Below are positions 6,802 to 12,686 of a stretch of 64,000 nucleotides of DNA, in pieces. Each line of letters begins with the position of its first letter. The first letter of the stretch is position 1. Position numbers and translations under genes: made by a program. Source of the stretch: Phocaeicola faecium (GTDB lineage: Bacteria > Bacteroidota > Bacteroidia > Bacteroidales > Bacteroidaceae); NCBI RefSeq assembly GCF_014837055.1, contig NZ_JACSPQ010000017.1:1-64000 (forward strand), in the 5' to 3' direction. The notes beneath the pieces are model-generated. The model saw only the letters and a program-made list of their open reading frames with translations. It was not told where the DNA came from and did not search any database.

Positions 6802-8487
6802 TCACGTATGTGATAACATATTGTGATATTTCACTTCGCTTGGCTTCCAATAGTCTATACTTAATGTTGGAGGTATTCCTATGGCTTTGTTGAGTTCCTC
6901 TCTCATTACAGCTTGTACATACTCCCTATGTTCAACCGTTGTCGCAATAGAGTCATGTATAGTGAACACTGGAACTTGATGGTTGCACTCCTCCCATATC
7001 TTTTTACAGCACCTATGGAGTATAATCTCACTCTCCATTGATTGCAGCAGGCAAGCTAACCTATTGTGCTGTTTCTTGACAGGGACTCCTTTATACCTAT
7101 GCTTAATGATTTTAATGAGTTGGGCTACTTTGGGGAATAATTTAATGCTGAATATATTCTTCATACTGTTAATAGTGGAATTGTCATGCTTCCCCTGATT
7201 GCTTGAGAACAAGAGATAGAACATCAATACCTTTGCCTCATCTCTACTAATAGGACTCTGCAAATGGGATTGGCATACTTCTGCTATGGTTTCATACATC
7301 CTGCCATTAGCTACAACCTCTTTGTATTGAATGAAATCATCATTAGAGCACTTGCCAAAGAACTTTTCCAGTTCCAATGGTAGAGCTACAGAGGTTATAC
7401 TTCTTTGTATATCTTCTGGAAGTGAATAGAGGCTTAATGATAGCTCATTATTAACATGCCAGAACATTGGGTTAAGCAATGCACAGATAAGGTATGGTTG
7501 ACTATTTTTTATATCAATACATACCAATTCTTGACCACCATAAGTAAGGAAATTTCTGTAGTCTTTCTGTATATTGGTTATAGCTGAATGCAGCCTATGT
7601 ACATGGGTATCAATGGAAACCTTATAATCTCCTATATCAATGCTGTTGATATTGTATAGTGCAGCTTGATATTGGGTCAATGGGTGCTTCCTGACTATTA
7701 CACTCTCATTTGTCTTATCTTTATTAATATCCCATGACTGTATGCCTTGACTAAGCTTGTATTGCATAAGGTCTTGGGCATAAGAGATTGCTGCATGCTT
7801 GTCTATATGCAGCTTTTGTGTGAGATACCAATGGGACAGATAGGGGGAGTCTTCACTTAGGGTATTAGTTATAAAAGTGCCATTTTCCTCACTATAGACT
7901 TCTTGTGGAATAGCTTCTACCTTGCCTTGAAAGGCATGGTAATCATATCTTTTTAATGGCACATTGGCATACTGCTTTGTGAACTTGTAGCCTTTTGACT
8001 TCTCACCTTGAATATACTGCCCATCAGTACATAACACTCCTGTTCTTATGAGATAGTCAAGATAAGGTAAATAGTCCTTGAAAGCATTCCTTATGAGCTT
8101 GGAGTTAATAGACACATAACCATCTTCTGTAATGGAATCCTTATTCTTAGCAGGTATGGAACTGATAAGCCCTATTATATAGATAAGTCTGTCAGGGTCA
8201 AAATAAGCCCCAAGAGTTCCATTGATATTGACAGATTTTACATGTCCTGAATTATCCTTTACAAAGAAATAGTCTGTAACTGGATATTGAGCTAAATGGG
8301 CTTCTAAATCCAAATTACTTGGAATCATAGCAAAGTAACCTGAATATTTTAATTGAATACCTAAAGAGCTTACTATAGCATGCTTAGGCTCTAAGGAAGC
8401 AAAGTAGTTGACAAACTTTTCTTTTATATCACTCCACCTCTTACAGAGTATATAACTAACTGTATTATCCCTATTTATTCTATCCAT
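6802..8487 (-). CDS. divergent single-subunit nucleic-acid polymerase (family A-like palm)
   Basis: A 561-aa protein whose C-terminal half carries the three signatures of the DNA polymerase A / T7-like RNA polymerase superfamily in the right order. Motif A: LVCIDIKNSQPY, candidate metal ligand D325. Motif B: SRDEAKVLMFYLLFS, with R415, K419 and F423 spaced as in R-x3-K-x3-F. Motif C: VFTIHDSIATT, H511-D512. The conserved stretch RLHSAITNIQKDYRNFL before motif A fits the thumb/palm entrance. The first 300 residues match no exonuclease or promoter-binding domain I know. It is much shorter than Pol I (about 930 aa) or T7 RNAP (883 aa). Whether it makes DNA or RNA, and with what primer, cannot be told. 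It follows the helicase-like gene by 32 nt, as a replication partner would. Confidence 0.72.
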   Translation of the reverse strand: MDRINRDNTVSYILCKRWSDIKEKFVNYFASLEPKHAIVSSLGIQLKYSGYFAMIPSNLDLEAHLAQYPVTDYFFVKDNSGHVKSVNINGTLGAYFDPDRLIYIIGLISSIPAKNKDSITEDGYVSINSKLIRNAFKDYLPYLDYLIRTGVLCTDGQYIQGEKSKGYKFTKQYANVPLKRYDYHAFQGKVEAIPQEVYSEENGTFITNTLSEDSPYLSHWYLTQKLHIDKHAAISYAQDLMQYKLSQGIQSWDINKDKTNESVIVRKHPLTQYQAALYNINSIDIGDYKVSIDTHVHRLHSAITNIQKDYRNFLTYGGQELVCIDIKNSQPYLICALLNPMFWHVNNELSLSLYSLPEDIQRSITSVALPLELEKFFGKCSNDDFIQYKEVVANGRMYETIAEVCQSHLQSPISRDEAKVLMFYLLFSSNQGKHDNSTINSMKNIFSIKLFPKVAQLIKIIKHRYKGVPVKKQHNRLACLLQSMESEIILHRCCKKIWEECNHQVPVFTIHDSIATTVEHREYVQAVMREELNKAIGIPPTLSIDYWKPSEVKYHNMLSHT

Positions 8488-8519
8488 TATGGTAGGAAAT
8501 TTTTTTATTTCAAAGGTAG

Positions 8520-10934
8520 CTAAGATTTTTCAGACTGAGGCTTCTTTGACTTCTTATTAGCCTGAGTATCTGATATTATAAATAATTTTAACAAATCATC
8601 CTCATTCTTGTCTATCCTGTCCTTGTGACACTTGAAGCTAAGCTCTGACTTAATGATATACTCTCTCTTAGGTCTTTCTGTCTCAAAAAAGCACTTGAAT
8701 AGAGTAATGGGCTTTCTGGTATTCTCTGACCAGTCCCTATGAAAGTGATACTGTATGATGGAGTTCATTTTCTCTCTGATTTCAGCATTGGTGTACTTCT
8801 CTCCGACCTTGAACGCTTCATTTACTGACAGCCTTAAAGGATGGTTCTCAACTAAAGACCAGTATATGACCTTGTTATTAAAGTTATTGAAGCCTATCTT
8901 ATTGCCACTTTCAATGTGTTTCAAGTTGTCTATAAGCTCTTCTGTTCCCATGTAGGAGTATAGCTTGGCTACCTCCTTATAAACCTTTCTATGAATACTG
9001 CTACCTTTCTTACCTTTCTCATCAAGATATTCTTGATTGAGTTTATTATTTATATGAAGTTTCAATATCTCATCCAGTATGGCTATCCTTTCTTTGAGTT
9101 TCTTGGCACTCTGACGCTTTTTCTCCTCCTTTTCTATCTCTTGCTGAGCTTCTGGAATCTCCTCATTATTATTGGGTTCTGAGGAGGTAATGCTATATAG
9201 CTCTTTGAGTGCCTTAGCTAAAGCTGTAGGTTTGCTGTAATAGGTATTGCTGAGGTTTACCCTTAACAGTAGGCTGTCTATGTTCATGTAAGCCGCTGAA
9301 TCCTTGCTCCAGTAATCCCTTCTAATCAACTTGATATTGGGCAGTCTGCCTCTTATTCTGCCTGTAGCCTTGTTTCTCAGGGTGGTGCCTACAATAGAGA
9401 ACAGCCTTTTCAAACTGTTATCCCCCTCACTCAGCTCATCAGCAGTATTCAACAGTTTCACTATCTTTTCAGCCCTTTCTACAAGTACATTAATTTCCAT
9501 TTCCCATTGCCAATGGCAGGCTGCCTCATTATGTATTACAGTGTCACTTAATATATTAGTTGGTTTGCACAGGCTATAGACTTTGATTATATCCTTGATT
9601 GACATCAAAGTGCTGCCCTTATTTGTATCAGACACAATAATCAGATGGCATTTGCCTTTTATTTGCAGGTTATAATCTCTATAACCCAAGAATGTTATTC
9701 TTTTAGGCAGGGATTTAGATTCACCTATTGCTTTGAAGAACTTTCCAGCCTCCTCTTTATTGAACTCCCTACACCATATACAGCACTCTTTCTGCATATC
9801 CTCTTTTAAGTTGAGTATGGCTAATCTTGCCTGTTGTATAGAGGTATAAACCACCAGTACCTTGTCTTTAGCTGGCAGCTTCTCTATAGCCTCCTTTAAC
9901 GCTCCAATAATATTGCTGCATGATATGACCTTGATGTTCCTCTTGGGCAGGTTCTTCCACTTGATGACATGTACTTCCTCATTATTCAGGACAGGATGAG
10001 TAAATGCTCTATAGTCTGTGGTGTAGATACACCTTTTGCCTTTGGGGAACTTCAAGTAGAAATCCAGCACCTTGCCATTGTCAGCCTTATATGTACTTTC
10101 AGCTTGTAACTGTTCCATATCCTTGACCATGAAGAAGTACTTCTTCACTACGTCCTCTTCCTGACCCTCCTTGCTTAGCTGGTACAATAACTTGCCTGCA
10201 CTATTAGGGGTTGCAATAAACTTGTGCCTTGATTGCTTCTGAATATAGTCAGATATATCCTCTTCTCCTATTTCCTTGCTGACATACAGGCTATTTGAAT
10301 ATTTCTTAGAGTTTCTATATGCTTCACTTTCATCAGGGAATACTATAATGGAATCCCTGTCTGAGCACATTTCCAAGTAGGTAGCTCCTATATGTGGCAC
10401 CTGACATTCTATGATGCCACAAGGTGTTTCATTCCATATCTCAGATATGCACCTGACACTTTCATCACATTCAATCACCTTTATTGATGGGGGAACTTTT
10501 TCAATTTTAGAGGACAAAGGCTGCTTCTCCTGTTCTATATCTTTTGAAATAGAAAAAATACTGCTGGCAGTAGAATGCAGGGCTTCTATTCTTGGTATGT
10601 CCTTACTGAAGCTGGCTATTTCATCAAATAGGTTGCTTTTCTTTGACTTTTCTAATGCTGGTGAAGTATCTGACTTGTTGCTATTGGTTGTACTTTCTAC
10701 AGGGAGAACATCTGTTGAACTATCTTTCTTAGAAGTAGAATTTGAAGTGCCCTCTTTGTCTATATCTAATGAAGGGACAGATGGCATATCTGCTGGAGCA
10801 AACATAGCATCAAGACTGCTGAATATATCTTCCATTTGTCTTGCCTTGGCTTCACGCTCCAAGTCCTTGTCTGTGGTATTCCCACCTACAGATAGCTTAA
10901 ATAAACTTTTCTTATTGCTGTTGCCTTTCATCAC
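8520..10934 (-). CDS. helicase-like protein with degenerate ATPase motifs
   Basis: An 804-aa protein, first gene of the replication-like run. Residues 1-150 are low-complexity, rich in Ser/Lys/Asp and probably disordered. From about 150 it resembles a superfamily 1/2 helicase core: IIECQVPHIGATYLEM (174-189) lies where motif I belongs, YFFMVKDME (about 266-274) where the Walker B/DEAD box belongs, CIYTTDYRAFTHPVL like motif III, and KVLVVYTSIQQARLAILNL like the start of the second RecA domain. The P-loop reads xxGAT, so the lysine of GKT is missing, and the DEAD-like box lacks a paired D-E. It may bind DNA or act as a structural partner without hydrolysing ATP. The C-terminal third (charged, helical) matches nothing I know. 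Confidence 0.5.
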   Translation of the reverse strand: MMKGNSNKKSLFKLSVGGNTTDKDLEREAKARQMEDIFSSLDAMFAPADMPSVPSLDIDKEGTSNSTSKKDSSTDVLPVESTTNSNKSDTSPALEKSKKSNLFDEIASFSKDIPRIEALHSTASSIFSISKDIEQEKQPLSSKIEKVPPSIKVIECDESVRCISEIWNETPCGIIECQVPHIGATYLEMCSDRDSIIVFPDESEAYRNSKKYSNSLYVSKEIGEEDISDYIQKQSRHKFIATPNSAGKLLYQLSKEGQEEDVVKKYFFMVKDMEQLQAESTYKADNGKVLDFYLKFPKGKRCIYTTDYRAFTHPVLNNEEVHVIKWKNLPKRNIKVISCSNIIGALKEAIEKLPAKDKVLVVYTSIQQARLAILNLKEDMQKECCIWCREFNKEEAGKFFKAIGESKSLPKRITFLGYRDYNLQIKGKCHLIIVSDTNKGSTLMSIKDIIKVYSLCKPTNILSDTVIHNEAACHWQWEMEINVLVERAEKIVKLLNTADELSEGDNSLKRLFSIVGTTLRNKATGRIRGRLPNIKLIRRDYWSKDSAAYMNIDSLLLRVNLSNTYYSKPTALAKALKELYSITSSEPNNNEEIPEAQQEIEKEEKKRQSAKKLKERIAILDEILKLHINNKLNQEYLDEKGKKGSSIHRKVYKEVAKLYSYMGTEELIDNLKHIESGNKIGFNNFNNKVIYWSLVENHPLRLSVNEAFKVGEKYTNAEIREKMNSIIQYHFHRDWSENTRKPITLFKCFFETERPKREYIIKSELSFKCHKDRIDKNEDDLLKLFIISDTQANKKSKKPQSEKS

Positions 10935-10963
10935 TACTACAATATCATTATATTATATATAAT

Positions 10964-10975
10964 ACTTAGTGCGCA
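10964..10975 (-). promoter_or_regulatory. shared TGCGCACTAAGT motif, copy 2, upstream of the helicase-like gene
   Basis: On the minus strand TGCGCACTAAGT is followed by TATTATATATAATA, and the helicase-like gene starts about 30 nt further on. The 12-bp motif is identical to 4103-4114. Placement suggests a promoter/operator read by an element-encoded or host factor. Confidence 0.55.
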
Positions 10976-11033
10976 AAGATAGAAAAGAATCCCCATAATA
11001 CAAGTGGTGAATACGGAGATTCTTTACTACAAT

Positions 11034-11046
11034 CCACTTCTGGACT
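11034..11046 (-). repeat. AGTCCAGAAGTGG, inverted relative of the 15-bp repeat
   Basis: On the minus strand it starts within the integrase stop codon region and matches the copies at 482 and 6663 except for one base. Confidence 0.4.
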
Positions 11047-12323
11047 TAAATGTAAGCACCATTACCAAACACATATTCCATTACCAACCTGTTAGCCTCA
11101 TTTTCAGGTTCAAAGTCTCTCTCAATATAGATGTCTGTAACTTTCATAGCCTCATCTATATGATTAAGGGCTGAATGAACTGTGTACTTGTCAATGCCTA
11201 CCTTATTCACTGCTAAAGTAGCCCAACTATGCCTCGCAGCATAATATTCCAAGTCATCTACTCCTATCAGTTTGCCTATCTCTTTCAAACCATAGTTGAT
11301 AGCTTTATTAAAGCTGTCTGCTGTACTGTAATGGTGATAGAAGTTGAAAATCCTTTGCCCTTTAATATCCCTATATTTCTTCAATAAAGGCATTATCAAA
11401 GCAGGTACCTTCACTTGCATTTTGGCTTTATCAACTCTTCTGCTGGTGGTCTTAGTTCTATAATAGGTAATTACATTACTATCCAACTCACTACAGTTAT
11501 ACAAATCTGCTGAATTTATCCCTATCAAGCAGAAAGATAAGATAAAGCAATCCTTAGCAAGGTTATATCTGCCTTGAGTTTCTTTTCCTCTACTGTTGTA
11601 AAGGTAAGGCAACTTATATATCTGCCTGATGAGGTCTGCTGATATGGCTCTCTTACGGGTAGCTTCCTGTTTTGGTATTTTAAAGTTCTCAAAGGGAGAA
11701 CTGCCAATAAGTATGATATTCCTGTCATAGTCATTATAATGCTTCTTGGCTTCATTGAACAAGTGCCTGATACTTCCTAAATAGAGTGATAAGGCTCTAT
11801 TAGAGGGTACTCTTTTGCCTTGTCTTATCAGTTCCTTTACCTTAACTTCCCTTCTTGCATTGATGTATGAGGCAAATCTCTCCAGCAAACCTTTAGTCAA
11901 CTGACTTATCTTTAGCTCTTCTTGACCTAAGAAAGCCACTAAAGCATTGATAGCTGTAGTATAGTTCTCAGCTCCTTTAATGGTCGCATGAGTTATCCAC
12001 TCTCTGCTGAATTGAATGAAGTCTATCTCTTGGGATTTTATCTGTTCACCTTTCAGATGAGCTATGATGTCATCTAAGGTGTAGTGATTGATGTCAAGCT
12101 GTAGCCTTGCACACACTTCCTGATAATACCTTACTATGGTATCTGCCTCTTTAATAAACTTGGGGTTCTTTAGTTTGAATGATTTAGTTAAATCTTCTTG
12201 CCTAACAAAGATATTGGTAGACAGTCTTTTGACCTCCCTGTTATAGGTCATTCTAATCTTTACATTGTAAGTACCATCACTTTTCTGCTTGCTCTTTAGT
12301 ACTTCTGCTTTGAATGTCAACAT
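11046..12323 (-). CDS. tyrosine site-specific integrase
   Basis: A 425-aa recombinase. The N-terminal part (1-90) is the beta-rich arm-binding domain; 95-210 is the SAM-like core-binding domain; the catalytic domain is at about 225-420. Visible catalytic residues are R364 (YAARHSW), H388 (ALNHID) and the nucleophile Y399 (TDIYI). The place of the first arginine is LIGINSADLYN, with N270 instead of Arg; loss of Arg I is known in the CTnDOT-type integrases of Bacteroidetes. It reads away from the att core and starts 130 bp from it, the usual position for an integrase using the neighbouring tRNA-Met as attB. It should catalyse integration and, with an excisionase not recognised here, excision. 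Confidence 0.93.
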   Translation of the reverse strand: MLTFKAEVLKSKQKSDGTYNVKIRMTYNREVKRLSTNIFVRQEDLTKSFKLKNPKFIKEADTIVRYYQEVCARLQLDINHYTLDDIIAHLKGEQIKSQEIDFIQFSREWITHATIKGAENYTTAINALVAFLGQEELKISQLTKGLLERFASYINARREVKVKELIRQGKRVPSNRALSLYLGSIRHLFNEAKKHYNDYDRNIILIGSSPFENFKIPKQEATRKRAISADLIRQIYKLPYLYNSRGKETQGRYNLAKDCFILSFCLIGINSADLYNCSELDSNVITYYRTKTTSRRVDKAKMQVKVPALIMPLLKKYRDIKGQRIFNFYHHYSTADSFNKAINYGLKEIGKLIGVDDLEYYAARHSWATLAVNKVGIDKYTVHSALNHIDEAMKVTDIYIERDFEPENEANRLVMEYVFGNGAYI

Positions 12324-12415
12324 GTTATCTCAAATAATTTGGGAACAACAATAGACCAACATCAGCAGATTTCAGGCATATTCCTGTCAAGATTCATAAA
12401 CAGAGGATAAAAATA

Positions 12416-12448
12416 AAACTCCCATAAGCATTTAACTTACAGGAGTTT
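12416..12448. terminator. hairpin between tRNA-Met and the integrase
   Basis: AAACTCC-ca-TAAG pairs with CTTA-ca-GGAGTTT. It lies 5 bp outside the att core and downstream of the tRNA, and would stop tRNA transcription before the element. Confidence 0.6.
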
Positions 12449-12452
12449 ATCA

Positions 12453-12498
12453 GTGGACCAGCCAGGGCTTGAACCTGGGACCTCCAGATTATGAGTCT
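12453..12498 (-). repeat. attR: 46-bp core within tRNA-Met
   Basis: Perfect match to 248-293. It overlaps the tRNA from the anticodon stem through the 3' end, so the element restores an intact tRNA on this side. Confidence 0.95.
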
Positions 12499-12527
12499 GT
12501 TGCTCTAACCAACTGAGCTACAAGTCC
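12454..12527 (-). tRNA. tRNA-Met (anticodon CAT)
   Basis: A full cloverleaf on the minus strand: 5' acceptor GGACTTG, D arm GCTCAGTTGGTTAGAGC, anticodon arm CAGACTCATAATCTG with CAT at 12491-12493, T arm CCAGG-TTCAAGC-CCTGG, 3' acceptor CTGGTCC, discriminator A; CCA is not encoded. The anticodon reads ATG or, if modified, ATA. I call the elongator form from the general sequence. The acceptor stem has a U-G pair and one U-U mismatch at pair 6-67. This is the attachment site of the element; its 3' half is duplicated at 248. Confidence 0.93.
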
Positions 12528-12558
12528 GGTGTTTCATTTGTGTTTCAGAAACCGAGTG

Positions 12559-12566
12559 CAAAAGTA
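12559..12566 (-). promoter_or_regulatory. -7 box of tRNA-Met
   Basis: Reads TACTTTTG on the minus strand, 32 nt before the mature 5' end, matching TAnnTTTG. Confidence 0.55.
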
Positions 12567-12650
12567 ATAGTTTAAAAGAAAACAAACAACATTTCGGCGG
12601 AAAAAATTAATAAAAAAAACTAATAAGTTCATTGCTTCCAATATATATTG

Positions 12651-12658
12651 TATTTTTG
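12651..12658 (+). promoter_or_regulatory. -7 box of the P-type ATPase gene
   Basis: TATTTTTG matches TAnnTTTG, with a TTG 16 nt upstream. Transcription should start near 12664, inside the longer open frame, which favours the ATG at 12687. Confidence 0.6.
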
Positions 12659-12686
12659 CGTCACTGAATATTTTAATTTTAGACTT

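Larger units (their letters stand above)
248..12498. mobile_element. tRNA-Met integrative element with its own replication-like genes
   Basis: Perfect 46-bp direct repeats (248-293 and 12453-12498) bound a block of minus-strand genes that starts with a tyrosine integrase beside the intact tRNA. Contents from right to left: integrase, helicase-like protein, family A-like polymerase, 89-aa protein, RecA-like ATPase, DUF3871, a 27-aa membrane peptide, and the cargo (membrane ORF, 206-aa protein, WG-repeat protein, retropepsin, lipoprotein). Coding is AT-richer and uses more T/A-ending codons than the core genes after 12.6 kb. No relaxase, coupling protein, T4SS, capsid or terminase gene is seen, so it is neither a conventional ICE nor a prophage. 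It may be a satellite, an integrated plasmid, or a self-replicating element that moves with help from others. Confidence 0.93.

Noticed and set aside
248-12498. conventional ICE or prophage
   Set aside because: No relaxase, VirD4/VirB4, Tra, terminase, capsid or tail gene could be recognised.
12648-12686. N-terminal extension of the P-type ATPase
   Set aside because: The -7 box lies at 12651-12658, so the transcript starts after the upstream ATG.
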